A DNA stretch of 64,000 nucleotides from Croceibacterium xixiisoli (GTDB lineage: Bacteria > Pseudomonadota > Alphaproteobacteria > Sphingomonadales > Sphingomonadaceae), in the NCBI RefSeq assembly GCF_009827305.1, contig NZ_WTYJ01000002.1, forward strand, positions 124,001-188,000. The letters run 5' to 3'. Under the pieces are notes generated by a model. It made no database searches and was not told the DNA's origin. It saw only the letters and a program-made list of their open reading frames with translations. Within the stretch, counting starts at the first letter, position 1; the number at the start of each line of letters is the position of its first letter. The position numbers were made by a program, and so were the translations under genes. This document shows, piece after piece, positions 8,165 to 17,689 of this stretch.

Positions 8165-9349
8165 GTGGTGGCAGGGATTTCGCGGCGCGGGCTGTTTCCT
8201 CTTCTCGGTGGCGCGGCGGCGTTGAGCCAGGGCACCATGCTGCGCGCCGCCCTGCCGCAGCGAGGCATGCGGGTGGCCGTGATCGGGGCGGGTATCATCG
8301 GCGCCTCGATCGCCTACCATCTGGCGCGCGACGGGGCGATGGTCACCGTGCTGGAGAAGGAAAAGCCCGCAGCCGGCGCCACCGGCGGCAGCTTTGCCTG
8401 GCTCAATGCCGGCGGCAAGCGCCCGCATCCCTATTACATGCTCAATTTGCTCGGCATTCTCGGCTGGCATCGGCTGCAGACCGAACTGGGACATGACGCT
8501 CTGCCGATGCAGTGGAACGGCTGCGTGCAATGGCGCAGTGGGGCCGATGTCGCGCAGCGCACACAGGCTTCGATCGAACAGCAAATGGCCTGGGGCTATC
8601 CCTCGCAAATGATCGATGCAGCGCGCCTCTCCGCGTTGATGCCGGGCTTGAACCCAGGCGCGGTCGATGTCGCCAGCTTCTGCCCGGCGGAAGGCACGGT
8701 CAATCCGCGCGTCGCGACAGAAGCAATGCTGGCCGCTGCTGAAACCCTTGGAGCTACGGTGGAAAGCCCGGTCTCGGTCACCGGATTCGATGCGGGCGCA
8801 GGCCCGGTGCGCCGCGTCCTGACCGGCGGCGGCGCGCTGGATGTCGATGCGGTGGTAATCGCTGCCGGTCTGGACAGTATGCCGCTGTCCGCCATGCTCG
8901 GTGCCCATGTGCCGATCGAAACCAGTCCCGGCATTCTTGCCCATACCGAACCCGGCGCCAATGTCCTGCCCCGGCTCGCCTTTGGTGCGGGCGCCAATAT
9001 GAAACAGCCGCCCGATGGTGGCTTTGTCACCGGTTCCACATTCGCCGGCACGCCGGACATGGCCCCGACGCGCAAAAATGGCGAACGTCTGCTGGCAGCC
9101 GCACGCACCTATGTCCCGGCGCTCCACGATTTGAAGCTGGACTGGGTCAGCATCGGCCATCGTGTGCTGCCGAAAGACAGCTTCCCGATCGTCGGCCATC
9201 TTCCCGGCAAGACCAATGCCTATGTCGCGGCCATGCACAGCGGCATGAGCATGGCCCCTCTGATCGGCGAACTGGCCGCCACCGAAGTGCTGGGCGGGCC
9301 AAAGGCGGAGCTACTCACGACCTTCCGCCCGGATCGGTTCGCGGGATAG
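8165..9349 (+). CDS. FAD-dependent oxidoreductase, DAO family
   Basis: A flavoprotein of the D-amino-acid oxidase/glycine oxidase superfamily, about 394 residues. It has the FAD-binding motif VAVIGAGIIGASIAYHLARD, then VLEKEKPAAGATGGSFAWLN, a typical DAO pattern. The C-terminal substrate and FAD contacts include SIGHRVLPKDSFPIVGHLPG and AAMHSGMSMAPLIGELAATE. Substrates of this superfamily are amines or amino acids; the exact one is not visible. The start is uncertain. GTG codons at 8165 and 8168 follow GGAG at 8156-8159 and give an N-terminus with SRRGLF before a short hydrophobic run, which resembles a twin-arginine signal. A start at the internal Met before RVAVIGAG would make a cytoplasmic enzyme. 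No operon partner is visible. Confidence 0.75.
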   Translation: MVAGISRRGLFPLLGGAAALSQGTMLRAALPQRGMRVAVIGAGIIGASIAYHLARDGAMVTVLEKEKPAAGATGGSFAWLNAGGKRPHPYYMLNLLGILGWHRLQTELGHDALPMQWNGCVQWRSGADVAQRTQASIEQQMAWGYPSQMIDAARLSALMPGLNPGAVDVASFCPAEGTVNPRVATEAMLAAAETLGATVESPVSVTGFDAGAGPVRRVLTGGGALDVDAVVIAAGLDSMPLSAMLGAHVPIETSPGILAHTEPGANVLPRLAFGAGANMKQPPDGGFVTGSTFAGTPDMAPTRKNGERLLAAARTYVPALHDLKLDWVSIGHRVLPKDSFPIVGHLPGKTNAYVAAMHSGMSMAPLIGELAATEVLGGPKAELLTTFRPDRFAG

Positions 9350-9401
9350 GGGCAGGCTAACGGATATGGATCTGTAATCTCAGCGCGCGGCTGCGCGGTG
9401 G

Positions 9402-9719
9402 TCAGGCCGCGCGCGGAACGATCCGCTCCAGATCTCCATCCAGCGCGCGCCGGGCATTGCGGAGCTCGTGGTCATCCTGCAATCCCAGGAAGAAGCCGTC
9501 AGACATGCGGAAATAGCGGGCGAGGCGCAGATCCAGCTCTCCGTCGATGCGGGCATCACCTTCAATGACAGCCTGCAGCCGTGCAGGATCGACAGCGATG
9601 GCTTCCGCCAGCGCGACGCAATCCATTTCCAACGGCTCCATGAATTCCGACGCCAGCAGTTCCCCGGCGTGGGGATTGTGCAGCCATTCTGGATCAGTGG
9701 TAGTCGGTGATCTCGACAT
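9402..9719 (-). CDS. higA: HigA-family antitoxin
   Basis: A 105-residue protein. The motif HNPHAGELLASEFMEPLEM is the usual N-terminal signature of HigA-type antitoxins (HPGEIL.EEFL.PL). It is followed by a helix-turn-helix of the XRE type: ALAEAIAVDPARLQAVIEGDARIDGELDLRLARYFRMS. The C-terminus ends with GLQDDHELRNARRAL, again typical (W..LQ..YDL..A). HigA binds and neutralises HigB and represses the promoter. The gene start overlaps the end of the upstream higB gene by 26 bases, the standard toxin-first arrangement. The start MSRSPTTTDPEW was chosen by comparison with family length. Confidence 0.88.
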   Translation of the reverse strand: MSRSPTTTDPEWLHNPHAGELLASEFMEPLEMDCVALAEAIAVDPARLQAVIEGDARIDGELDLRLARYFRMSDGFFLGLQDDHELRNARRALDGDLERIVPRAA

Positions 9720-9975
9720 CGTATGCGTTTCCGTCTTTCCAAGTGAAGCATACACGCCATTGCATGTTAATTGAAATGGAATGCTGACCTTGGCGATCTC
9801 CAGTCAGCGCATGAAGCCGGTTGCTGGGCGGAGCGGTCAGTTCCAATAGCTCTTTGACGCGATTGAGAATGGACAGCCGCGCAAGCGCACATTGCTGAAT
9901 ATCAGCAGGAAGCCTGCGGCTTCGCCTACCTTCCCAAATCATCATCGTGTCCTTGTCCGCAAAGCTGGCAATCAT
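9694..9975 (-). CDS. higB: HigB-family toxin (RelE superfamily)
   Basis: A 93-residue RelE-fold ribosome-dependent mRNA endonuclease. The family pattern is clear: MIASFADKDTMMIWEGRRSRR at the N-terminus, LARLSILNRVKELLELTAPPSNRLHAL, then QHSISINMQWRVCFTW and VEITDYH at the end. The basic residues of the RRSRRLP segment and the Arg of QWRVCF are those usually needed for catalysis in the family, and the C-terminal His is present, so the toxin looks intact. The second of two adjacent ATGs (9975) is preferred because GGAG lies six bases before it. It precedes higA in a two-gene operon placed between uvrB and the DAO-family gene. Confidence 0.9.
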   Translation of the reverse strand: MIASFADKDTMMIWEGRRSRRLPADIQQCALARLSILNRVKELLELTAPPSNRLHALTGDRQGQHSISINMQWRVCFTWKDGNAYDVEITDYH

Positions 9976-10072
9976 CATTCGTCTCCGAACTGCTGCATTG
10001 CTGACGACGTCTATTTGTCTTGCCTAGGCCGCTCTACGGACGGAACCGGTAACGCCGGCCATTACCCGATCA

Positions 10073-12259
10073 TCACCGCCCGAACTTCTTCTGCGTCTTG
10101 CCGTACCGCATCTTGCGCGTGCCCGGCTTGCCCTCGTTCGAACGCCCCACGCGCGGGGCCTTCTTCTGGTCGTCGGGCAGGCCCAGTTCCTCGTTCTCCA
10201 GCCGGCGGATCTCGTCGCGCAGGCGGCCGGCCTCTTCGAATTCCAGATCGGCAGCGGCGGCGCGCATGCGTTTTTCCAAGTCTTCGATGTATCCGCGCAG
10301 ATTGTGCCCGACCAGATTGTTGCGATCATCATCGCCCAGATCGACGGTCACCCCATCCTGCGCGGCCGTATGGGCGACAATATCGGCGATCTGGCGGCGG
10401 ATGGTTTGCGGCGTTATGCCGTGTTCTTCGTTATAGGCGCGCTGCTTTTCCCGGCGCCGGTCGGTTTCCGCCATCGCCCGTTCCATGCTGCCGGTGATCC
10501 GATCGGCATAGAGGATCACCCGCCCATCCACATTGCGCGCAGCGCGGCCGATGGTCTGGATCAGGCTGGTTTCCGACCGCAGGAAGCCTTCCTTGTCCGC
10601 ATCCAGAATGCACACCAGCCCGCATTCGGGGATGTCGAGCCCTTCACGCAGCAGGTTGATGCCCACGAGCACGTCATACACGCCCATCCGCAGATCGCGG
10701 ATCAGTTCGATACGCTCCAGCGTTTCGACGTCGGAATGCATGTAGCGGACGCGCACGCCCGCCTCATGCATGAACTCGGTCAGATCCTCGGCCATCCGCT
10801 TGGTCAGCGTGGTCACCAGCGTGCGGTAACCTTTCTTGGCCACTTCCTTGCATTCATAGATGCAGTCCTGCACCTGATCTTCGACCGGGCGGATTTCCAC
10901 CGGCGGATCGATCAGGCCCGTTGGGCGAATGACCTGTTCGGCAAACACGCCGCCGGACTGTTCCATTTCCCAACTGCCCGGCGTCGCCGAAACGGCCACC
11001 GTCTGCGGGCGCATCGCATCCCATTCGTTGAAGCGCAGCGGACGATTGTCGATGCAGCTGGGCAGGCGAAATCCGTACTCGGCCAGCGTGATCTTGCGGC
11101 GGTGGTCGCCGCGCGCCATCGCCCCGATCTGCGGCACCGTCTGGTGGCTTTCGTCCACGAACAGCAGCGCATTTTCCGGCAGATATTCGAACAGGGTGGG
11201 GGGCGGCTCGCCGGGCAGGCGCCCGGTCATGAAGCGGCTGTAGTTTTCGATCCCCGCGCAGCTGCCGGTCGCGGCGATCATTTCCAGGTCGAAATTGGTC
11301 CGCTGTTCCAGGCGTTGGGCTTCCAGCAAGCGCCCTTCTTCCTGCAGTTCCTTCAGCCGTTCCTGCAGTTCGAAGCGGATCGCCTCGGCCGCCTGCTTCA
11401 TCGTCGGGCCAGGGGTGACGTGGTGCGAATTGGCATAGACGCGCACGCTGGAAAGGCTGGCGCCCTTGGTGCCGGTCAGCGGATCGAATTCGCTGATGTC
11501 CTCGATATCATCGCCGAAGAAACTGATCCGCCAGGCCATGTCTTCATAATGGCTGGGGTAGATTTCCAGATTGTCGCCGCGCACGCGGAACGTCCCGCGC
11601 GTGAAGGCCGCGTCGTTGCGCTTGTACTGCAGCGCCACCAGCTTGCGGATCATTTCCCGCTGATCGGCGCTTTCGCCCTTCTTGATGTCGAAGATCATCG
11701 CCGAATAGGTTTCGACCGACCCGATGCCGTAGAGGCAGGACACCGAAGCGACGATGATCACGTCATCGCGTTCCAGCAGCGATCGGGTGGCCGAATGGCG
11801 CATCCGGTCGATCGCTTCGTTAACGCTGCTTTCCTTCTCGATATAGGTATCACTGCGCGCGACATAGGCTTCAGGCTGATAATAATCGTAATAGCTGACG
11901 AAATATTCGACGGCATTGTCCGGGAAAAAGCTCTTGAATTCACCATAGAGCTGCGCCGCCAGGATCTTGTTCGGCGCCAGGATCAGCGCCGGGCGCTGCA
12001 GCTTTTCGATCACTTGGGCCATGGTGAAGGTCTTGCCGCTGCCGGTTACCCCCAGCAGCACCTGCGTATGCTCGCCGCTGGCTGCGGCTTCAACCAGTTC
12101 GGCAATTGCACGCGGCTGGTCGCCGCTGGGCTGATATTCGGAAACCAGCTTGAACGGTCTGCCGCCGTCGCTTTTTTCCGGCCGCACAGGCTTGTGCGGA
12201 ATGAAATTGCCGGAAGTATCGGGTTCTTCCAGCCCACGGCGGATGACGAGTTCGACCAT
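10073..12259 (-). CDS. uvrB: excinuclease ABC subunit B
   Basis: UvrB, 728 residues, a normal length. It is the damage-verifying helicase-like subunit of nucleotide excision repair that works with UvrA and UvrC. Walker A is GVTGSGKT (residues 70-77). The beta-hairpin region that inserts into DNA includes [20 protein letters not shown], the most conserved stretch of the family. Motif II is [13 protein letters not shown], motif VI is [19 protein letters not shown]. The C-terminal UVR domain ([20 protein letters not shown]) binds UvrC. A basic tail ([16 protein letters not shown]) ends the protein. The start MVELVIRRG gives the expected N-terminus; earlier in-frame Mets do not. No LexA-type operator was identified in front of it. 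Confidence 0.97.
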   Translation of the reverse strand: MVELVIRRGLEEPDTSGNFIPHKPVRPEKSDGGRPFKLVSEYQPSGDQPRAIAELVEAAASGEHTQVLLGVTGSGKTFTMAQVIEKLQRPALILAPNKILAAQLYGEFKSFFPDNAVEYFVSYYDYYQPEAYVARSDTYIEKESSVNEAIDRMRHSATRSLLERDDVIIVASVSCLYGIGSVETYSAMIFDIKKGESADQREMIRKLVALQYKRNDAAFTRGTFRVRGDNLEIYPSHYEDMAWRISFFGDDIEDISEFDPLTGTKGASLSSVRVYANSHHVTPGPTMKQAAEAIRFELQERLKELQEEGRLLEAQRLEQRTNFDLEMIAATGSCAGIENYSRFMTGRLPGEPPPTLFEYLPENALLFVDESHQTVPQIGAMARGDHRRKITLAEYGFRLPSCIDNRPLRFNEWDAMRPQTVAVSATPGSWEMEQSGGVFAEQVIRPTGLIDPPVEIRPVEDQVQDCIYECKEVAKKGYRTLVTTLTKRMAEDLTEFMHEAGVRVRYMHSDVETLERIELIRDLRMGVYDVLVGINLLREGLDIPECGLVCILDADKEGFLRSETSLIQTIGRAARNVDGRVILYADRITGSMERAMAETDRRREKQRAYNEEHGITPQTIRRQIADIVAHTAAQDGVTVDLGDDDRNNLVGHNLRGYIEDLEKRMRAAAADLEFEEAGRLRDEIRRLENEELGLPDDQKKAPRVGRSNEGKPGTRKMRYGKTQKKFGR

Positions 12260-12365
12260 GGCGGAACATATGGGACCATGATGCATTGGCAGCAAGGTCT
12301 GCGCTTGATAGTCAGGGGCCCGCAGCGGACCGCCGCAGCGGTTGGACAACATGAGAGGGAATATT

Positions 12366-12905
12366 ATGCGCTATTACAAGGTCTTCCCGATCGCGGCAGC
12401 GATCGCACTGGCAGCTTGCGGCAATTCCAACGATGCTGCAGCCGACGGACAGGTAACAGCGGATGAAGTTGAGGCAGCCGCCAGCGAAATGGTGAAGCCG
12501 CAGCCGGGCCAGTACAGCCTGAAGGTGGAGTTGACCGATTTCGACGTGCCCAACATGCCCGATGCGATGAAGACGCAGATGCGCACCGCAATGGAGCAGG
12601 GCTTTGCACAGACCAACAGCTATTGCGTCACGGCTGAGCAGGCTGAAAAGGGTGCGCGCGGCATGGCCGAACAGATGAACGATCTGCCGTGCGAATATTC
12701 CCGCTTCGATGTCAATGGCGGCAAGCTTGACGCGGAAGGCACCTGCAAGGGCGCCGATGGCACCGAAGGCAAGGTGACGCTGTCGGGTGAAACCAAGGCA
12801 ACGTCCTCCACCATGACCGTCAACATGGAACAGGGTCTGCCGGGCGGCACCAAAGCCAATATCGGGATGAAGATGACGTCTGAACGCACCGGCGAATGCG
12901 TCTGA
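12366..12905 (+). CDS. DUF3617-family lipoprotein
   Basis: A 179-residue protein with a lipoprotein-type signal ([14 protein letters not shown], lipobox ALAAC). The mature part starts with a low-complexity segment and then shows the DUF3617 pattern: [22 protein letters not shown], a Cys in [13 protein letters not shown], a second in [11 protein letters not shown], a third in EGTCKG and a C-terminal GECV. The Cys pairs probably form disulfides. The function of this periplasmic/outer-membrane family is unknown. GAGAGGGA before the ATG supports the start. The next gene overlaps this one by ten bases and is a paralogue, so the two are co-translated. Confidence 0.8.
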   Translation: MRYYKVFPIAAAIALAACGNSNDAAADGQVTADEVEAAASEMVKPQPGQYSLKVELTDFDVPNMPDAMKTQMRTAMEQGFAQTNSYCVTAEQAEKGARGMAEQMNDLPCEYSRFDVNGGKLDAEGTCKGADGTEGKVTLSGETKATSSTMTVNMEQGLPGGTKANIGMKMTSERTGECV

Positions 12906-13453
12906 ATTTTGCGGGGCGCTGCCTGATGGCGGCGCCCGCCTTGCTCATGCTCGGGGCCTGCAACCTGTCCGGCGATGATGCCGGGCAGGCTGAGCAGCCA
13001 AGCGATGCCCAGATACTCGAACGCGCCGGGCAATTGGAACAACCCGTCCCCGGGCTCTATCGCAGCATAACCCGCATGACGGCCTACGAACTGCCGGGCG
13101 CCCCGCCGGAAGAGGCGCGGCTGGCGCGGGAACGAATGGCGGCTGTCGCGCCTCAGGAAAGCCAGCATTGTCTGAGTGCTGAGGAGGCGAAGCGCGGATT
13201 TGGCGCCATGCTCCAGACGGTTCAGGGCGGAGAATGCAGGTTTGACAGCTTCACCACCACAGGCGCGAAGATGAGCGCGGTGATGCGTTGCGCTGCGGCT
13301 GACGGGGGAAGCTCGGTCATCACCATGGACGGGGTCGGACGCAGCACTGAATCCTCGATGGAACTGGTGATCGAACAGCAGGGTCTCAGCATCCCCGGCG
13401 GCACCGCCAGTATCAGGATGACGGTGGAAAACAGGCGCGTCGGCGATTGTTGA
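12896..13453 (+). CDS. second DUF3617-family lipoprotein
   Basis: A 185-residue paralogue of the preceding gene. The signal MAAPALLMLGACN has the lipobox MLGAC. The same landmarks occur in the same order: QPVPGLYRSITRMTAYELPG, a Cys in QHCLSAEEAKRGF, another in GECRFDSF, another in AVMRCAAADG, and a terminal VGDC. The ATG lies inside the end of the first gene (ten-base overlap), which indicates translational coupling. Sequence identity between the two is modest, so the duplication is old. Function unknown; the pair may form a heteromer, which is only a guess. Confidence 0.75.
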   Translation: MRLNFAGRCLMAAPALLMLGACNLSGDDAGQAEQPSDAQILERAGQLEQPVPGLYRSITRMTAYELPGAPPEEARLARERMAAVAPQESQHCLSAEEAKRGFGAMLQTVQGGECRFDSFTTTGAKMSAVMRCAAADGGSSVITMDGVGRSTESSMELVIEQQGLSIPGGTASIRMTVENRRVGDC

Positions 13454-13547
13454 GCTTGGCCCGGTCCATCCAGCGTGATTGTTGCGCAAATATGGCGCGG
13501 GCCAATATCCGTGTCATTTGCGCCGGACTATGATCTAACATCGCGGC

Positions 13548-14330
13548 ATGGTCAGACAATTCACCACGCCGTTTGCCAGGCCGACCCGCTTCGGCGAATG
13601 GCGCGGGGCCCTGGGCAAACGGTTGGCGTTGATGAGCCGGCCGGCGCCGGTCAGCGCGCGGGGTCCGCAAATCGGCCTGCTGCTGGGCGAACTGTCTGCC
13701 GGCGCTGAACCGTTCAGGCGCAAATTTCGTCCGCCGCTGGACATCGAACCGGCCGCCCATCGGCGTATCGTTATGATCATGCCGGGTTTCTGCACCCATC
13801 CCCTGCGGATGCGCTATCTGGCGCGACAACTGGAACGGGCCGGCCACAAGACCAAACACTGGGGGCTGGGCTGGAACTGGGGCCCCACCGAACAGAATTT
13901 TACGGCGCTGGCCGAACGGCTCGATGCCGTGCACGCACGCTATGATCAGAAGATCGTGCTGCTGGGGTGGAGCCTTGGCGGCATATTTGCCCGGGAAGTG
14001 GCCAAGCATCGGCCGGACAAGGTGGCGCGCGTCATCAGTATGGGTTCCCCCTTTTCCGGCGCACCCAATGCCAACAATGCCTGGCGCCTCTACGAACTGA
14101 TCACCGGCCATGGGGTGGACGCTCCGCCGATCGAGACGGATCTGGCGGCCAAGCCCCCGGTGGATACGGTCGCGATGTGGAGCCCGCGCGACGGAGTCAT
14201 CTCTCCGCGCAGCGCCGCCGGGCGCGAAGGGGAACGCGATCGGGTGGTGGCCCTGCGCTGCACCCATCTGGGTTTTTCCTATGCTCCCGAGGCGATCAGG
14301 GCAGTGTTGCAGGAACTCGACCGCCCCTGA
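13548..14330 (+). CDS. alpha/beta hydrolase, lipase-like
   Basis: A 260-residue cytoplasmic hydrolase without a signal peptide. The core strand HRRIVMIMPGFCTHPLRM ends in the oxyanion region. The nucleophile elbow is GWSLGG (IVLLGWSLGGIFAREVAKH), the acid is probably Asp of WSPRDGVISP and the His is in CTHLGFSY. This arrangement fits esterases of the lipase class 3/PGAP1-like type. It sits 89 bases before the Anbu cluster on the same strand, so it may be transcribed with it, but it is not a standard member of that cluster. Substrate unknown. Confidence 0.75.
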   Translation: MVRQFTTPFARPTRFGEWRGALGKRLALMSRPAPVSARGPQIGLLLGELSAGAEPFRRKFRPPLDIEPAAHRRIVMIMPGFCTHPLRMRYLARQLERAGHKTKHWGLGWNWGPTEQNFTALAERLDAVHARYDQKIVLLGWSLGGIFAREVAKHRPDKVARVISMGSPFSGAPNANNAWRLYELITGHGVDAPPIETDLAAKPPVDTVAMWSPRDGVISPRSAAGREGERDRVVALRCTHLGFSYAPEAIRAVLQELDRP

Positions 14331-14419
14331 GAATGCGCCAAAAACTTGCCACAAATCTGCAAGACATGGCTTGGCGAGGGCCCGCAACCGTGCCATGTTG
14401 CAATGCGGTAAAGGGGTGT

Positions 14420-15850
14420 ATGAACGCTTCGGATAACAACAACTTCGACGAGATGTACGCACCGGACGGCACGGTGCGGAACGCATATTCTCTTTATGAC
14501 CGCTGGCTGTCCGAACAGGATCGGTCATGGATGCGGCGCAAGGCCTTCGAAGCGGAAAGCTTCTTTCGCCGAACCGGCATCACCTTCAATGTCTATGGCG
14601 ATGATGATGGCGAAGAACGCCTGATCCCGTTCGACATGGTGCCGCGCATCATTTCCGGTTCGGAATGGCGGAAACTGTCCCGCGGGATCGAACAGCGGGT
14701 GCGGGCGCTCAACGCCTTCATGCATGATCTCTATCACCGGCAGGAAATCATCCGTTCGGGCCGCCTGCCTGAACGGCTGTTCCGCAACAATTCCGCCTGG
14801 TTGCAGCAGATGGTCGGCTTCACGCCGCCCGGCGGGGTCTATACCCATATCGTCGGCATCGATCTGGTGCGCACCGGGCCCGATGAATTCCTGGTGCTGG
14901 AAGACAATGCCCGCACTCCCTCGGGCGTCAGCTACATGCTGGAAAACCGTGAAACAATGATGGCGATGTTTCCGGAACTGTTCGCCCAGATCAAGGTTCA
15001 GCCCGTCTCCAACTATCCGCGCCGCCTGGCCAAGAGCCTGGCCGCCTGCGCCCCACCGCGCACGGAAGGCACGCCCACAGTCGCCGTGCTGACGCCGGGG
15101 ATCTACAATTCCGCCTATTTCGAGCACGCTTTCCTGGCCGACCAGATGGGCGCCGAACTGGTGGAAGGCAATGATCTCCGCGTGATCGATGGCAAGGTGC
15201 AGATGCGCACCACCAGCGGTTACCGGCCGATCGATGTGCTCTATCGCCGGGTGGACGATGATTTCCTCGATCCGCTGACCTTCCGGCCAGACAGCATGCT
15301 GGGCGTGCCGGGGATAATGGATGTCTATCGGTCGGGCGGTATCACCATCGCCAATGCGCCGGGCACGGGCATTGCCGATGACAAGGCCATCTATGCCTTC
15401 ATGCCGGAAATCGTGGAATTCTACACTGGCGAAAAACCGCTGCTGCCCAATGTGCAGACATGGCGCTGTGCGGAAGAGGATTCGCTCAAATTTGTGCTCG
15501 ACCAATTGCCCGAACTGGTGGTGAAGGAAGTCCACGGATCGGGCGGCTATGGCATGCTGATCGGGCCGACCTCCAGCAAGCGCGAAATCGAAGCCTTCCG
15601 CAAGAAACTGGTGGCCAATCCGGGCAATTACATCGCCCAACCGACGCTGGCCCTGTCCACCTGTCCGATCCTGACCAATCGTGGGCTGGCGCCGCGCCAT
15701 GTCGATCTGCGCCCCTTCGTGCTCGTCTCGCCGCAAGGGATCGATATCACGCCGGGTGGGTTGACCCGTGTCGCCCTGAAGAAGGGATCGCTGGTGGTGA
15801 ATTCCAGCCAAGGTGGGGGAACCAAGGATTCTTGGGTGCTGGACGACTGA
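14420..15850 (+). CDS. circularly permuted ATP-grasp protein (Anbu cluster)
   Basis: A 476-residue protein of the circularly permuted ATP-grasp type 2 family (old names DUF404/DUF407). Landmarks are IPFDMVPRIISGSEWRKLSR, then VRALNAFMHDLYHRQEI, GIDLVRTGPDEFLVLEDNAR with the acidic metal ligands, TPSGVSYMLENR, and later LVVKEVHGSGGYGMLIGP, the nucleotide-binding Lys and Gly-rich loop. ATP-grasp enzymes of this kind are thought to make an amide or peptide bond using ATP; the substrate is unknown. AAGGGG lies before the ATG. It is the first of four tightly spaced genes: gaps of 16, 25 and 37 bases to alpha-E, transglutaminase and Anbu. The gene set is the known Anbu cluster, so the four probably work together. 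Confidence 0.92.
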   Translation: MNASDNNNFDEMYAPDGTVRNAYSLYDRWLSEQDRSWMRRKAFEAESFFRRTGITFNVYGDDDGEERLIPFDMVPRIISGSEWRKLSRGIEQRVRALNAFMHDLYHRQEIIRSGRLPERLFRNNSAWLQQMVGFTPPGGVYTHIVGIDLVRTGPDEFLVLEDNARTPSGVSYMLENRETMMAMFPELFAQIKVQPVSNYPRRLAKSLAACAPPRTEGTPTVAVLTPGIYNSAYFEHAFLADQMGAELVEGNDLRVIDGKVQMRTTSGYRPIDVLYRRVDDDFLDPLTFRPDSMLGVPGIMDVYRSGGITIANAPGTGIADDKAIYAFMPEIVEFYTGEKPLLPNVQTWRCAEEDSLKFVLDQLPELVVKEVHGSGGYGMLIGPTSSKREIEAFRKKLVANPGNYIAQPTLALSTCPILTNRGLAPRHVDLRPFVLVSPQGIDITPGGLTRVALKKGSLVVNSSQGGGTKDSWVLDD

Positions 15851-15866
15851 TGGGCGGAGTTGAGCA

Positions 15867-16811
15867 ATGCTAGGCCGGACCGCCAGTGGCATTTTCTGGA
15901 TGTATCGCTACCTCGAACGGGCGGAAAACACTGCGCGTTTGCTGGAGGCGGGGCATCGCATGGCGCTGACGCGCGGCGGAGATGCCGCGACCGAAGAATG
16001 GCGCTCCATCCTGACCACGCTGGAACTGCGCAAGACTTATGAAAAGCAGTTTGACGATTACAGCAGCGCACATGTCTGTGATTATGTTCTGCGCGGGAAA
16101 ACCAACGATCAGAGCGTGATGCGCATGTTCGATCTGGCGCGTATGAACGCTCGCGCCTGCCGCACCTCGATCACCGCCGAAGTCTGGGAAGCGATCAACG
16201 AAGGTTGGATGACGCTGCGTGATCTGCTCGCCCGTCCGGTGAGGGAGATCAACCTTGGCGGGATCCTGGGGGCCATCAGGCGGGAATCGACCCTGGCGCG
16301 CGGCGCCACCTATGGTTCCATGCTGCGCAATGAAATCTACGCTTTTGCCCGTTGCGGAACCTTCATCGAACGGGCGGACAACACGGCGCGCATTCTCGAC
16401 GTCAAATATTACCTGCTTTTGCCCTCCCTGTCGTATGTCGGCACGGCGCTGGACACGGGGCAGTGGGACAATGTGCTTCGCTCTCTGTCAGGCGAACGCG
16501 CCTATCGCTGGCTCAATGCCGGGCGGATGGATGCACGATCGATTGCCGATTTCGTCATCCTGGATCCGCGTTTTCCGCGCAGCCTGGCGTTCTGCTATGC
16601 CTCCATGCGCGAACACATGGATTCCCTCGCCCAGGCGCATGGCGGTGAAGGCAAGGCGCATGAGATGATGGAACTGGCCAACCGCGCGCTGGGGGGCAAG
16701 ACTGTTGAGGATATTTTCGATCAGGGACTGCACCAGTTTCTGCGCGGTTTCATCCAATCCAACGCCGCCATCGCATCCGCCATTTCCGATCAGTATCGTT
16801 TCGTCGACTGA
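15867..16811 (+). CDS. alpha-E domain protein (Anbu cluster)
   Basis: A 314-residue, almost wholly helical protein of the alpha-E family (COG2307). It begins MLGRTASGIFWMYRYLERAENTARLLEAG, the family hallmark, with the repeated RA(E/D)NTAR motif occurring again in GTFIERADNTARILDVKYY. These Glu/Asp/Arg repeats suggest two related halves. The biochemical role is unknown; the protein is nearly always encoded with the permuted ATP-grasp protein and a transglutaminase-like protein. It follows the ATP-grasp gene by 16 bases. Confidence 0.92.
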   Translation: MLGRTASGIFWMYRYLERAENTARLLEAGHRMALTRGGDAATEEWRSILTTLELRKTYEKQFDDYSSAHVCDYVLRGKTNDQSVMRMFDLARMNARACRTSITAEVWEAINEGWMTLRDLLARPVREINLGGILGAIRRESTLARGATYGSMLRNEIYAFARCGTFIERADNTARILDVKYYLLLPSLSYVGTALDTGQWDNVLRSLSGERAYRWLNAGRMDARSIADFVILDPRFPRSLAFCYASMREHMDSLAQAHGGEGKAHEMMELANRALGGKTVEDIFDQGLHQFLRGFIQSNAAIASAISDQYRFVD

Positions 16812-16836
16812 TCCACCTCCGCAGCAGGGACAGGGC

Positions 16837-17652
16837 ATGCAGCTCGCTATCCGCCACACCACCCGCTACCGCTTCGACCAGCCGGCAACCTACGGACTGC
16901 AACGGCTGCGGCTGATGCCCAAAACGACGCAAGGGCAGGAAGTGATCGACTGGCGTGTCGAATATGTCGGGGCGCGCGAAGAACTCAGCTATGACGATCA
17001 GCACTTCAACCATGTGACGCTGGTCTCGCTGGAAGAAGACGCGCAGGAAGTGACCATCACCTGCCATGGCACCGTGATCACGCGGGACAATGCCGGGGTG
17101 ATCGGCCAGCATTCGGGGCATCTGCCGCTGTGGGCTTTCCTCAGCCAGACGGCCTTTACCAAGCCTGGCCCCAAGATCCGGCAATTGCTGGCTGCCGTTG
17201 AGCGCAGCGATGAAGGCACGCTGGCCACGCTGCACAATCTGTCGGCGGCGATCCTGGCACGGGTGCCTTACAAGCCGGGGGAAACGCGGGTGGATACCAC
17301 GGCGGAAGAGGCGGTCACCGCTGGCCATGCGGTGTGCCAGGACCACGCGCATATCTTCATTTCTGCCGCACGGGCGATGGATATTCCGGCCCGCTATGTC
17401 AGCGGATATCTGCTGATGGACGACCGGGTGCAGCAGGATGCGACCCATGCCTGGGCAGAAGCTTGGGTGGACGGGCTGGGCTGGGTGGGCTTCGACGTGT
17501 CCAATGAAATCTGCCCCGATCACCGCTATGTCCGCGTGGCCACCGGGCGCGATTATCACGATGCCGCGCCGCTGACCGGGATCAGCTTCGGCACGGTTGC
17601 CGAACATCTGGAAGTCGATCTCGCGGTTGAACAGCAGGTTACCGCGCAGTAG
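16837..17652 (+). CDS. transglutaminase-like cysteine protease-fold protein (Anbu cluster)
   Basis: A 271-residue protein. The N-terminal domain (MQLAIRHTTRYRFDQPATYG) is the bacterial transglutaminase N-terminal domain. The catalytic triad is visible: Cys in TAGHAVCQDHAHIFISAAR, His in QQDATHAWAEAWVDG and Asp in WVGFDVSNE. There is no signal peptide, so it acts in the cytoplasm, as expected for a partner of the Anbu peptidase. It may cleave or form isopeptide bonds in the tag or substrate handled by the ATP-grasp enzyme; that is inference. AGCAGGGACAGGGC precedes the ATG. Confidence 0.92.
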   Translation: MQLAIRHTTRYRFDQPATYGLQRLRLMPKTTQGQEVIDWRVEYVGAREELSYDDQHFNHVTLVSLEEDAQEVTITCHGTVITRDNAGVIGQHSGHLPLWAFLSQTAFTKPGPKIRQLLAAVERSDEGTLATLHNLSAAILARVPYKPGETRVDTTAEEAVTAGHAVCQDHAHIFISAARAMDIPARYVSGYLLMDDRVQQDATHAWAEAWVDGLGWVGFDVSNEICPDHRYVRVATGRDYHDAAPLTGISFGTVAEHLEVDLAVEQQVTAQ

Positions 17653-17689
17653 AGCCGTGCCTTCGTACTGGTGGCCACAGGGACGTTGA

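Noticed and set aside
10020-10072. A terminator hairpin after uvrB (GGTAA/TTACC around GCCGGC)
   Set aside because: The outer arms are only five bases, the inner palindrome leaves no loop, and no T run follows.
10304-12466. A 720-codon plus-strand frame opposite uvrB
   Set aside because: UvrB is certain on the other strand; the antisense protein is a shadow.
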